Assembly (NCBI RefSeq): GCF_003610355.1
Contig: NZ_RAPY01000002.1
Coordinates: 744,001 to 808,000, forward strand
Length of the DNA: 64,000 bases
Origin: Sphingobacterium detergens
GTDB taxonomy: Bacteria > Bacteroidota > Bacteroidia > Sphingobacteriales > Sphingobacteriaceae
Direction: 5' to 3'
Each line of letters begins with the position of its first letter. Position 1 is the first letter of the stretch. A model generated the notes under the pieces. The model had not been told where the DNA came from and did not search any database. It worked only from the letters and a program-made list of their open reading frames with translations. The translations under genes were made by a program, and so were the position numbers. Below are positions 8,879-17,337 of the stretch, one piece after another.

Positions 8879-11800
8879 ATGATGAAGAAAAGAACAGCCT
8901 ATAGTAAGCTGGCAACAATCCTTGCCGTATCATTATTCGTAAACGCTGTCCATGCACAGCTTGCTTATCCGCCTGAAAAGCAAAAATGGGATGCGGATCA
9001 ACTTGGTAATCACCGTGCGGTTCTCAAGATAAACACAGATCAAAAAGAGGTTCAAGCTGTTATTCCTTGGCGTAACCGATGGGTTGAGGCTAATCAAGAG
9101 GTCATAATTGTTGATAGCGCAAGTAATCAACAGATATCGTCGATTAATTATCTCTGGATGAATACGGAATCTGGAGGCTTAAGTTTTCGTCCGACTTCAG
9201 GCAAGGGAATATATTATGTTTATTATTTACCTTATAAAATGGGTGGACGTAGCCGAAATTATCCGGATGCGATCTACTTGAAAAATTCGACGCCAGCACC
9301 CGTTCAAGCTGCAAAAAATGACGCTATTAGTTCCAAAGGTATCACTATTGACCGTTTTGAAGCGGTAGATCAGTATAATAGCAATGATCCCATGGAAGTG
9401 CTGGCTACTAAAGCGGAGATCAAAAGCTTCTTGAACAGCAACGTAAAAGAAGATTATTTTGTTTTTCCAGAAAGACGGGAGTCTCCCATCAAAATGGACA
9501 ATAATCTTCCACAACTGTGGATGAGGAAAACTAAGGTTCCGAATCAACTGGAGGGAAATGCGCAAAAAGGCGAATACTATGCTTTTCAATTGGGATTGTG
9601 GTCGCCGAAGCGAGATCTTCAAACAGTTCAGGTATCATTTTCGGATTTTAAGTCTAGCGATGGGACAATTATTGCTGCCAATAGCTTGAACTGTTTAAAT
9701 ACGCAAGGCACGGCTTATACAGGAGAGGCGATGCATTTGACTGTGAATGTACCTGCGAACAAGATACAAGCCCTTTGGTGTGGCATGCAAGTGCCGGAAA
9801 ATATCCCGGCGGGCACTTATGTCGGCACCGCCACCGTAAAAGCGAATAATGCTACAGCCAAGACAGTGAAACTTGTATTTCATGTGTCGGACAACGCCAG
9901 TGGACTGGCAAGTGTTGACCAACCCTGGAAAATGACTCGATTGCCCTGGCTGAATTCAACGCTGGCGCAAAAGAATACTGTCATTGCACCCTATACGCCA
10001 ATTGCTTTGACTGCTGATTCAACCTTACAACTCTTGGGACGTGAAGTTAAGTTGAGTGCAACTGGTCTGCCCAAACAGATCAGTACATTTTTTACACCCG
10101 AAATGACATCGATCTCAACAAAGCCAAATACATTGTTGTATGAACCTGTACATTTTCATTTCTATCGTGCCTCAGACGGAAAGGAAATACAGCTACAAGC
10201 TGCGGGCGTTCAATTTAAAGAGAAAAATGAAGGTGAGTATCGTTGGATAGCCAAAAATGAATCGGCCGACCTGACGATGGAAGTGGAGGGGAAACTGGAA
10301 TTTGATGGTTATCTACATTATGTGGTTAAACTAACAGCATTAAATGATATCACTTTAAAAGATATCAATATGCATATTCCGGTCATGCCTGACAAAGCAA
10401 ACTATTTTATGGGGCTAGGACAGAAGGGGGGAAAGCGACCGGAACAGCTTTCGTGGAAATGGGATGTCGCAAATAAGAATCAAGACGGCGGCTGGATTGG
10501 TGCCGTAAATGCAGGACTTCAGTTTTCACTGCGCGATGAACATTATTCACGACCACTTAACACAAATTTTTATCTTCAAAAACCATTGGTGCTACCAACC
10601 TCCTGGGGTAATGAGAATAAAGGTGGAATAGATATCGGTCTTAAGGGCAAATCGGTTTTGGTCAATAGCTATAGCGGTGAACGTGAGCTTAAAAAAGGAG
10701 CAGTACTTTATTATAATTTTAATCTATTAATTACACCATTCCATCCGATAAATACGGAAGCACAATGGAATGAACGCTATTATCACGCTTATAAACCGGT
10801 AGATTCGGTCGTGGCAAGTGGATCCAATGTCATTAATATCCACCATGCTAATGTGATCAATCCTTATATCAACTATCCATTTATCGCGACCAAAGAGATG
10901 AAGGAATATATTGATCAGGCACATCATGCAGGATTGAAAGTGAAGATTTACAATACGGTACGCGAGGTTTCCAACAGAGTGTACGAGCTCTATCCTTTGC
11001 GGAGCCTAGGCACGGAGGTGTTTTCACCTGGCAAGGGAGGCGGTTATTCTTGGTTGCAGGAACATGTGGGGAACAATTACCTTGCCGCTTGGTATGTGCC
11101 TGAATTTAAAGATGCTGCCATTATCAACAGTGGTATGAATAGATGGCACAACTATTATGTGGAAGGTATGAACTGGCTGGTCGATCATATTGGTCTTGAT
11201 GGGATCTATCTGGATGATGTTGCTTTTGACCGGGTAACAATGAAGCGTATCAAACGGGTGTTGACTAAAAATGGGAAATCCGGTCTGATTGATTTACATT
11301 CGGCGAATCAATATAATAAAAGCGATGGCTTTAACAACAGTGCAAATCTCTATCTCGAGCATTTTCCTTATATCAATAGATTATGGTTTGGAGAATATTT
11401 TGATTACGAAAATAACCAACCTGATTTCTTCTTAACAGAAGTAAGTGGGATCCCTTTTGGATTGATGGGCGAAATGCTTCAGGATGGCGGTAATCCTTGG
11501 CGCGGAATGATCTATGGGATGACTAATCGGATGCCTTACCAAAAGCTGACACCGAAAGACTTATGGAAAACTTGGGATAATTTTGGTATCAAGGGAAGCA
11601 ATATGATTGGTTATTGGTCGCCAAACATTCCGGTAAAGACAGATAATGAGAAGGTATTGACAACAGTTTATAGCAGACCTGGAAAAGCCATGGTCGCTAT
11701 GGCTAGCTGGGCCGATACGGATGTTGATGTGCAACTAGCTATTGATTGGGATAAATTAGGTGTTGATCCGAAAAAGGCGAAATTGTCGATTCCAACAATA

Positions 11801-11887
11801 GCCGATTTCCAGTCTGGTACAGCATATAAATTTGGAGATAAGATTTCTATTGCTAAGAATAAAGGAATCATTCTTTTAATAGAATAA
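8879..11887 (+). CDS. Large secreted glycoside-hydrolase-like protein (DUF6067 / GH123-N type)
   Basis: 1002 residues from ATG 8879 (a second ATG follows at 8882; an upstream GTG at 8846 would put residues before the signal peptide). The signal peptide ends AVHAQ. The first 600 residues look like beta-sandwich domains with an unusual mix of Asn and Lys. From about 640 on there is a TIM-barrel-like section: AHHAGLKVKIYNTVRE, then AAWYVPEF, then GLDGIYLDDVAFDR with acidic pair near 779-780, then IDLHSANQ and WFGEYFDYE. The GIYLDD motif is typical of hydrolases in which these acids lie at the active site. I place it in the DUF6067/GH123-N-like group from memory; substrate and catalytic activity are unknown. 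It follows the ASST-like gene by 82 bases. Confidence 0.7.
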   Translation: MMKKRTAYSKLATILAVSLFVNAVHAQLAYPPEKQKWDADQLGNHRAVLKINTDQKEVQAVIPWRNRWVEANQEVIIVDSASNQQISSINYLWMNTESGGLSFRPTSGKGIYYVYYLPYKMGGRSRNYPDAIYLKNSTPAPVQAAKNDAISSKGITIDRFEAVDQYNSNDPMEVLATKAEIKSFLNSNVKEDYFVFPERRESPIKMDNNLPQLWMRKTKVPNQLEGNAQKGEYYAFQLGLWSPKRDLQTVQVSFSDFKSSDGTIIAANSLNCLNTQGTAYTGEAMHLTVNVPANKIQALWCGMQVPENIPAGTYVGTATVKANNATAKTVKLVFHVSDNASGLASVDQPWKMTRLPWLNSTLAQKNTVIAPYTPIALTADSTLQLLGREVKLSATGLPKQISTFFTPEMTSISTKPNTLLYEPVHFHFYRASDGKEIQLQAAGVQFKEKNEGEYRWIAKNESADLTMEVEGKLEFDGYLHYVVKLTALNDITLKDINMHIPVMPDKANYFMGLGQKGGKRPEQLSWKWDVANKNQDGGWIGAVNAGLQFSLRDEHYSRPLNTNFYLQKPLVLPTSWGNENKGGIDIGLKGKSVLVNSYSGERELKKGAVLYYNFNLLITPFHPINTEAQWNERYYHAYKPVDSVVASGSNVINIHHANVINPYINYPFIATKEMKEYIDQAHHAGLKVKIYNTVREVSNRVYELYPLRSLGTEVFSPGKGGGYSWLQEHVGNNYLAAWYVPEFKDAAIINSGMNRWHNYYVEGMNWLVDHIGLDGIYLDDVAFDRVTMKRIKRVLTKNGKSGLIDLHSANQYNKSDGFNNSANLYLEHFPYINRLWFGEYFDYENNQPDFFLTEVSGIPFGLMGEMLQDGGNPWRGMIYGMTNRMPYQKLTPKDLWKTWDNFGIKGSNMIGYWSPNIPVKTDNEKVLTTVYSRPGKAMVAMASWADTDVDVQLAIDWDKLGVDPKKAKLSIPTIADFQSGTAYKFGDKISIAKNKGIILLIE

Positions 11888-12031
11888 TAGCTGTAGTCTG
11901 TATATAGCGTGGAGCTATTTTAGGTTCCATGGTGAGTAAGAAGGGGAGAATGTTGTTGTGGTTGTCGAAATGCTGGAAGTTATAGGAAAACTTTTGGTAG
12001 CTAGTGAATTAATGAATAAATACATATTTCA

Positions 12032-15000
12032 ATGAAAAAATGGATAGTGATATTATTGTTGGGGAGTTGTGCGTTCACGGTATTGGCACAGCAGCCCGCA
12101 AGGATTTCTGAAGTAAAAAAGCGTTATACGACATACCCGTTTTCGGATCCAGACCCGATCGCTTCAGCACAGAAACTTTATCCTTATTTTCGATTTGACG
12201 GTTTTACAAATACTGCTATTGAAAAGGAATGGAAGGCCGTGATCTTGGAAAATGATTATATCCGTGTTCAGGTTATGCCCGAAATAGGGGGCAAGATCTG
12301 GTCTGCCTATGATAAAGTAGGAAAGCGAGATTATATCTATAACAATGGGGTCGTGAAATTCCGAGATATTGCAATGCGGGGACCTTGGACAAGCGGTGGT
12401 ATTGAAGCGAATTATGGAATTATTGGTCATACCCCCAATACGTCTACTCCTGTGGATTATCTGTTACAGAAGCATGCTGATGGCAGTGTTAGTTGCTTTA
12501 TTCATGCTTTTGATCTTTTGAGCCGTAGCAACTGGACTATGGAAATTCGCTTAGAGAAAGACAAAGGTTATTTCTCCACGCGTTCTTTGTGGTCCAATAG
12601 CAATGCCGTCGAACAACCTTACTATACTTGGATGAATCTAGGGGTGGCGGCTGGTGAGGATTTGAAGTTTTTGTATCCAGGGAATAAGTACATCGGTCAT
12701 GATGGGGATGCACATTCCTGGCCCATTGACGATAAAGGACGTGATCTATCCAATTATCGTGAAAATGCATTCGGCAGCTCGAAATCTTACCACGTCCTTG
12801 GGGCACATAGTAAGGCCTTTGGGGTATATTATAAAGATCGCGATAATGGTATGGCGCGATATGCCCTGCGTGAAGATAAATTGGGTAAGAAAATATTTCT
12901 GTGGTCACAAGCGGGCGATGGTCAGATCTGGGAGAAGCTGCTAACAGATCAGAGCGGTCAATATGTGGAGATTCAAAGTGGTCGATTATTCAATCAAAAT
13001 GTGCCGTCAAGTAGTTTAACCCCATTCAAACAAATCGGATTTGCCCCCTATCAGAGTGATGCATGGACGGAGTATTGGATGCCTTTTGCAGGTATAGGCG
13101 AACCGAAAGGTTTTCAGTTATCGGCTGCGTTACAGGTAAAGCAAGAAGCGAAAAAGCTACTGCTGACCGTCGATCCCAAGCGACCGCTACAGGACAGCAT
13201 CTTTGCACTCGATAGTAATGGTATGATGCTTGGTGGAAACTATCTGTCCGCGCAAGTGGGGGAAGTAAAACACATTGCTTTGGAACTAAAAAGTGAAGAT
13301 GTTCCCTCTTATCTCAAAATAGGGAAAGATTATTTTGATTTAAGACAGGATGAGCTTGCTGCCGCTTTGAATCGACCTACTGAATCAAGCAGTGGAACGA
13401 CAGTCGATAGCAATCAAACCAAATTATTTGAAGTACGGGATTTGCTCCGCTTTAGGCAATACGGTCTAGCGGAAGACTTGTTAAACAGGTTGACGGAAAA
13501 GCAAGTTCCCAAATTGGATTTCTTGTTGGAAAAGGCCAAACTTGCTTGGTTCAGAATGGATTATAGGCAATGTTATGACTATGCAGGTCAGGCGTTAGCG
13601 ATTGATACATACCATGCTCCCGCTAATTATTACTATGGTCTGGCTGCGATTAAGTTGGGAAAGACACATGATGCTTTGGACGGATTTGAAGTTACATCGT
13701 TAGATCCTACATGGCGCAGTGCTGCTTATCTACAGCTTGCCAAGTACCACTACCGGATTAAGCAGGATGAGCCTGCGCTTGCCTATACCGAAAAAGCGAT
13801 ACTGGCAAACGCCTTAAATATAGATGCCCTACAATTGCAGCTGCTTATTCAGAAGCGAAAAGGAATAACGTTGGATACGGCTTTGTGTCGCCGCATTGCT
13901 CAATACGATCCTTTCAATGCCTTTATTCAATTTGAAGAGAAAAATGAAGTGTTATCAAGGCAAGAATTCGCTTCGGAAAAATGCTTTGAGCTGGCTATTT
14001 GGTATGCCGATCTACACGAATATAAACGAGCGGCCGCCATACTTAATAAAAATAAACCGCATACAGAGATGTTATTGTGGTTGGCTTGGCTGACCAAAGA
14101 TGAACCTATAGTGAGCCAGGGCTACCTAACACGTGCCGCAGCAAGCAACCCTGCCTTTGTGTTTCCTTTTCGAGAAGAGAGCGAACCGGTGTTTGAATGG
14201 GCAGGAGAACAGCTCAAAAACTGGAAAGTAGCTTATTTGAAGGCCTTACTTTATCGTTTCCGAAATCAAGGAGAAAAAGCAAAGCAACTATTAGATGCTG
14301 TGACGACTGAACCGTCGGATTTTGGGGCTTACTTTACCCTGAAATCCAGTCTTGCGGAAGATAAACAGATCGATATGTCTATTGCAGCTATGCGACAAGC
14401 GGTAACCACGGAGCCGAATGAATGGCGATATGGCCTTCGTTTAGTTGAATTGTTAAATGGAGGAAAACAGTATGACCAGGCGCTCCTGGTCAGTACAAAG
14501 TATCGCGACGCATTTCCAAAGAACTATATACTGACCTTGGCACATGTGCGGACTTTGTTGTTGAATAAAGAGTATCAGCGCGCTGAAGCTGAATTGCAAA
14601 AGATCGAAATACTTCCTTTTGAAGGGGCAACCGAAGGACATAACTACTATGTACAGACCAAATTAATGTTGGCTTATCAATACCTGCAGCAAAAAAAGTA
14701 TAAGCAAGCAAACCTGAAGGTGGAAGAGTCAAGAGCTTGGCCATCTCAACTCGGTGTAGGTGAACCGTATCCGAATGAAAAAAATGAAATTCTGGCAGAT
14801 TGGCTGGCAGCATATCTGCAAAAGAAAATGGGTAACAGTACTGGTGAAACAAATCTTTTACAGCAGATAAGTCAACGTAAGCCGTCTAAAAATAAGTACG
14901 AATCGCTACTTCAACAGGCGGCTATACAGCAACTAGCAAATAGGGGAGTTACTGGCAGTGTCGGGAAAACTGTCCCCTTAATAGACCAATCAAATGCAAA

Positions 15001-15094
15001 CTTTTTTGATCAGATACAAAAAGATAATTTAACAGCGTATTGGCCGGAGTTGATCCGACGAATTTATTTTGAACAAGATCAACGTATGTTTTAA
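12032..15094 (+). CDS. DUF5107 protein with C-terminal TPR repeats, secreted
   Basis: 1020 residues. The signal peptide ends TVLAQ (about 20). The DUF5107 domain (about 45-370) is recognised by LENDYIRVQVMPEIGGKIW, RDYIYNN, RGPWTSGGIEANYGIIGHTP and PVDY; the fold is expected to be galactose-mutarotase-like and carbohydrate binding. From about 470 to 1000 the protein is helical, with tetratricopeptide-like units such as APANYYYGLAAIKLGKTHDAL and YDQALLVSTKYRDAFPKN. DUF5107-TPR proteins often accompany glycan-degradation loci, but no reaction has been assigned with certainty. It closes the SusC/SusD operon and is followed by a strong bidirectional terminator at 15267. Confidence 0.85.
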   Translation: MKKWIVILLLGSCAFTVLAQQPARISEVKKRYTTYPFSDPDPIASAQKLYPYFRFDGFTNTAIEKEWKAVILENDYIRVQVMPEIGGKIWSAYDKVGKRDYIYNNGVVKFRDIAMRGPWTSGGIEANYGIIGHTPNTSTPVDYLLQKHADGSVSCFIHAFDLLSRSNWTMEIRLEKDKGYFSTRSLWSNSNAVEQPYYTWMNLGVAAGEDLKFLYPGNKYIGHDGDAHSWPIDDKGRDLSNYRENAFGSSKSYHVLGAHSKAFGVYYKDRDNGMARYALREDKLGKKIFLWSQAGDGQIWEKLLTDQSGQYVEIQSGRLFNQNVPSSSLTPFKQIGFAPYQSDAWTEYWMPFAGIGEPKGFQLSAALQVKQEAKKLLLTVDPKRPLQDSIFALDSNGMMLGGNYLSAQVGEVKHIALELKSEDVPSYLKIGKDYFDLRQDELAAALNRPTESSSGTTVDSNQTKLFEVRDLLRFRQYGLAEDLLNRLTEKQVPKLDFLLEKAKLAWFRMDYRQCYDYAGQALAIDTYHAPANYYYGLAAIKLGKTHDALDGFEVTSLDPTWRSAAYLQLAKYHYRIKQDEPALAYTEKAILANALNIDALQLQLLIQKRKGITLDTALCRRIAQYDPFNAFIQFEEKNEVLSRQEFASEKCFELAIWYADLHEYKRAAAILNKNKPHTEMLLWLAWLTKDEPIVSQGYLTRAAASNPAFVFPFREESEPVFEWAGEQLKNWKVAYLKALLYRFRNQGEKAKQLLDAVTTEPSDFGAYFTLKSSLAEDKQIDMSIAAMRQAVTTEPNEWRYGLRLVELLNGGKQYDQALLVSTKYRDAFPKNYILTLAHVRTLLLNKEYQRAEAELQKIEILPFEGATEGHNYYVQTKLMLAYQYLQQKKYKQANLKVEESRAWPSQLGVGEPYPNEKNEILADWLAAYLQKKMGNSTGETNLLQQISQRKPSKNKYESLLQQAAIQQLANRGVTGSVGKTVPLIDQSNANFFDQIQKDNLTAYWPELIRRIYFEQDQRMF

Positions 15095-15266
15095 CTTTGA
15101 TAAAGTCGATAATGAGTTGTTGTTCTATTTGGTCGATCACAAGGAGTTTATACCATCGGTCATGCTATAGGGTCGGATTTTTGATCGCTTTATACTGGTT
15201 TCGGATGGAGGTAATTTTACCAATCGGTCTTCCATCGTTTTAATGAACAATAGGACAATGTGTTAT

Positions 15267-15314
15267 AAAAATAAAGACGACTTAATTTTAAAATTAAGTC
15301 GTCTTTATTTTTTT
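15267..15314. terminator. Perfect 23-bp palindrome, bidirectional terminator
   Basis: Bases 15267-15289 and 15290-15312 are exact inverted repeats with no spacer; the outer parts are A-rich on one arm and T-rich on the other. It lies between the convergent DUF5107 gene (+) and tRNA-Pro (-), so it can end transcription from both sides. In RNA the central bases would open to a small AT loop. Confidence 0.88.
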
Positions 15315-15315
15315 G

Positions 15316-15389
15316 TCGGGATGGCCGGATTTGAACCGACGACCTCCAGCACCCCATGCTGGCGCGATACCGGGCTACGCTACATCCCG
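15316..15389 (-). tRNA. tRNA-Pro (anticodon GGG)
   Basis: Read on the minus strand, the 74-base element has a 7-bp acceptor stem (CGGGATG with CATCCCG), a D arm (GTAGCCCGGTATCGC region), and an anticodon stem CCAGC/GCTGG around the loop ATGGGGT, whose central GGG reads proline codons. The T arm contains GGTTCAAATCC and the discriminator base is A. CCA is not encoded. The only tRNA found in the window. Confidence 0.96.
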
Positions 15390-15492
15390 AATTATTCCAA
15401 TAAATAGATCTGATGATCCTAAACTTGTTTTTTCAGGAATAATTTTTGGTGGTGCTAAAATAATAATTATTGACAAAAAATAAAATCTAAAT

Positions 15493-15537
15493 AAAAAATA
15501 GGATGTCCAAATAAATGGTCGGACATCCTATTTTTTT
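15493..15537 (-). terminator. Terminator of the outer-membrane barrel gene
   Basis: A 16-bp stem (15493-15508 with 15521-15536; core AGGATGTCC / GGACATCCT) with a 12-base loop and A/T flanks lies 105 bases after the stop of the minus-strand gene at 15642. It insulates that gene from tRNA-Pro. Confidence 0.85.
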
Positions 15538-15641
15538 ATTTTATTCGTATCCTGCTGTGCACTTTTTTCAAAAAGTCCATTTTCAGAGTGCTTTTGTTAT
15601 GGTAACAACTTCTTTTGAAACTGTTTTTTGAGAAATTGCAG

Positions 15642-16205
15642 TTAGAATTTATACCCAACCATAATGCCGACCGTTTTGTTTTTGGCATCCAAAGTCTTAT
15701 CCACACTTGTGAATCCATGGCTGTAGTAAGCGTCTACTGTAAAGCAACTGACGTCAATGCCGATTCCTGCTCTTCCATCAAGAGAGAATTTCTTATAATC
15801 TGTAGCTTTGCTGGATTTGACAGTCTTTAGATCATAATTTAATTGTGGCCCCAATAGGCCCCGAAGGCTGAAATCACCATTTTGCAAAAATGTATAACCG
15901 ACTTGGAGTGGGAGATTGATCTGATAGAATTTAGGCGTCTTTTGTGTGTTTTCAAAAGTATATTCTTTTCGCAATAGACTAGCTCCAATGCCCGGTTGGA
16001 AGAAGATACGATCTCCAATTCGTGCAAATGCAGCAACAGAAACTCCTACTTTGCCGTTATTGTCTTTAACGGATTTATTGCCAAACGAGGTCATGTGATA
16101 GTTGCTCCCTATTTGTATGCCATAGGTAACTTCCTGTGCTTGTACTGTACCTGTTATTCCGAATAATGTCAATGCCACTAAGGCCGCTTTGATTGTTGTT
16201 TTCAT
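15642..16205 (-). CDS. Small outer-membrane beta-barrel protein (PorT-like fold)
   Basis: 187 residues from the ATG at 16203-16205. The open frame extends further upstream (to 16358), but only this start gives a proper signal peptide (KAALVALTLFGITGTVQAQ). The mature part has alternating hydrophobic strands ending GIMVGYKF, with a terminal Phe as in barrels inserted by BamA. It resembles the outer-membrane beta-barrel family PF13568, whose members are mostly of unknown function. It is monocistronic, with its own terminator. The region upstream of it carries repeated motifs that more likely belong to the divergent sigma operon. Confidence 0.8.
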   Translation of the reverse strand: MKTTIKAALVALTLFGITGTVQAQEVTYGIQIGSNYHMTSFGNKSVKDNNGKVGVSVAAFARIGDRIFFQPGIGASLLRKEYTFENTQKTPKFYQINLPLQVGYTFLQNGDFSLRGLLGPQLNYDLKTVKSSKATDYKKFSLDGRAGIGIDVSCFTVDAYYSHGFTSVDKTLDAKNKTVGIMVGYKF

Positions 16206-16648
16206 CTGTGATACTATTTTTTTGTTATCTAGTTTTTCGTGTTCTTTTATTCTATGACAACGGAAAATCAGTATACCCTTAGAAAAAAAACATTTTTCTA
16301 TTTTTAGATAATTAACTTTAGTTCCAATCTTACATAGCTGATAGCACATTGTCATCATTTAATTCGACTGGCTGTACATATTGAAGGATAAACTCGGGTA
16401 TACAGAGAGGGTAATCGCAGTTTACACTGAAGAATTATGTTCTCAGGTATATATGGAGGATAGAGGGACGATCGTACATATTGATAGATGACCTCAGGTA
16501 TAGAGATAGCGTGTAATGGCTGGTTATTAGTGAGTTGATGGAGGGCTATTATCAGTGAGAAAAAAAAGTAAAAAATAAATAAGGGTAATGACTACTTGTG
16601 TTGTCTTAGTATAAAGTAGATTGTTTAATCAAATGGTAGATTTGGCCA
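16206..16648. other. Divergent spacer between barrel gene and sigma factor
   Basis: This 443-base gene-free stretch separates divergent genes. It contains three copies of a CTCRGGTATA motif at near-equal spacing (16374-16509), and two copies of TTATYAGTGAG 25 bases apart (16525-16535 and 16550-16560). No exact TAnnTTTG box was found. It probably holds the promoters of both genes. Confidence 0.6.
16374..16509 (+). repeat. Three phased degenerate repeats upstream of sigma module 2
   Basis: The 10-base motif CTC(A/G)GGTATA occurs at 16393-16402, 16443-16452 and 16494-16503, that is every 50 and 51 bases. The first and third lie in longer similar copies (16374-16402 and 16475-16503, 24 of 29 bases identical, both starting GTACATATTGA); the middle copy is more diverged. 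Equal spacing close to five helical turns suggests protein-binding sites on one face of the DNA, but a decaying tandem repeat is also possible. Confidence 0.65.
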
Positions 16649-17182
16649 ATGTCGGAAAATAAAGAAAAGAATTTCGAGCAGCTTTTTCGAGCGCATTACA
16701 AGGAATTGCATCGTTATGCTTTTAGATACTTGGGGGATAGTGATGGTGCTGAGGAAGTCGTACAGCAAGTATTCCTGAGGTTATGGGAGAAAGATTGGGA
16801 AGAGCAGATTCATACTTCGCTGAAAGCTTACCTCTATCGTGCTATCTATAATGAGAGCATGAATGTCCTCAAAAAGGAACAACGTAAGTTCAAATATCAG
16901 TCATATGAACAACATAGACAGGAATGGGAGCCTGCGGTGGATGAAAGCAGTAAGGACCTAGATAAGAAACTAAGGGTGGCCCTGGCTGAACTGCCCGAAA
17001 AAAGCAGGACGGTATTTGAGCTGAGCCGTTTTCAGGAGATGAAATACAAGGATATTGCAACAACATTGGATCTTTCGATAAAAACAGTCGAAGGGCATAT
17101 GAGCAAGGCCTTGCGTCATCTGCGTGTTGAGCTTATGGATTATTTAACATTGATTATTTTCTATCTTATCTATATGCTATGA
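16649..17182 (+). CDS. ECF RNA polymerase sigma factor (FecI-like, module 2)
   Basis: 177 residues with sigma region 2 (DGAEEVVQQVFLRLWEK, about 32-48) and region 4 (LPEKSRTVFELSRFQEMKYKDIATTLDLSIKTVEGHMSKAL in part, about 115-155). It would direct RNA polymerase to the operon's target promoter and is expected to be bound by the FecR protein that follows. Its TGA stop overlaps the FecR ATG (ATGA), a translational-coupling arrangement. The last codons (FYLIYML) lie inside a 33-base sequence that is repeated exactly 147 bases downstream within fecR. Upstream repeats may be its regulatory region. Confidence 0.93.
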   Translation: MSENKEKNFEQLFRAHYKELHRYAFRYLGDSDGAEEVVQQVFLRLWEKDWEEQIHTSLKAYLYRAIYNESMNVLKKEQRKFKYQSYEQHRQEWEPAVDESSKDLDKKLRVALAELPEKSRTVFELSRFQEMKYKDIATTLDLSIKTVEGHMSKALRHLRVELMDYLTLIIFYLIYML

Positions 17183-17337
17183 ATAAGGAACTACTGGAAA
17201 GATATATCGTTGGGGAAACTAACGAAGCAGAGAATAATTTGGTACAGCGCTGGTTGGAGGAAGATCCTGACAACAGAGCGGAATATCTAAAAGTGAAAAA
17301 TGTATTTCTATCTTATCTATATGCTATGAATAAGGAA
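17158..17337 (+). repeat. 147-bp tandem duplication across the sigma/FecR junction
   Basis: A 33-base segment at 17158-17190 is repeated exactly at 17305-17337, an offset of 147 bases (49 codons). The first copy contains the sigma-factor stop and the FecR start; the second is read wholly in the FecR frame (VFLSYLYAMNKE). The protein segments that follow each copy are similar but diverged (MNKELLERYIVGETNEAE against MNKELLERHMVGETNEAE), so the whole unit is a tandem duplication or a recombination product. Confidence 0.9.

Noticed and set aside
2596..15094. Assigning a specific glycan to the operon
   Set aside because: Neither the hydrolase-like nor the ASST-like sequence shows a diagnostic substrate motif; only a general utilisation role is supported.
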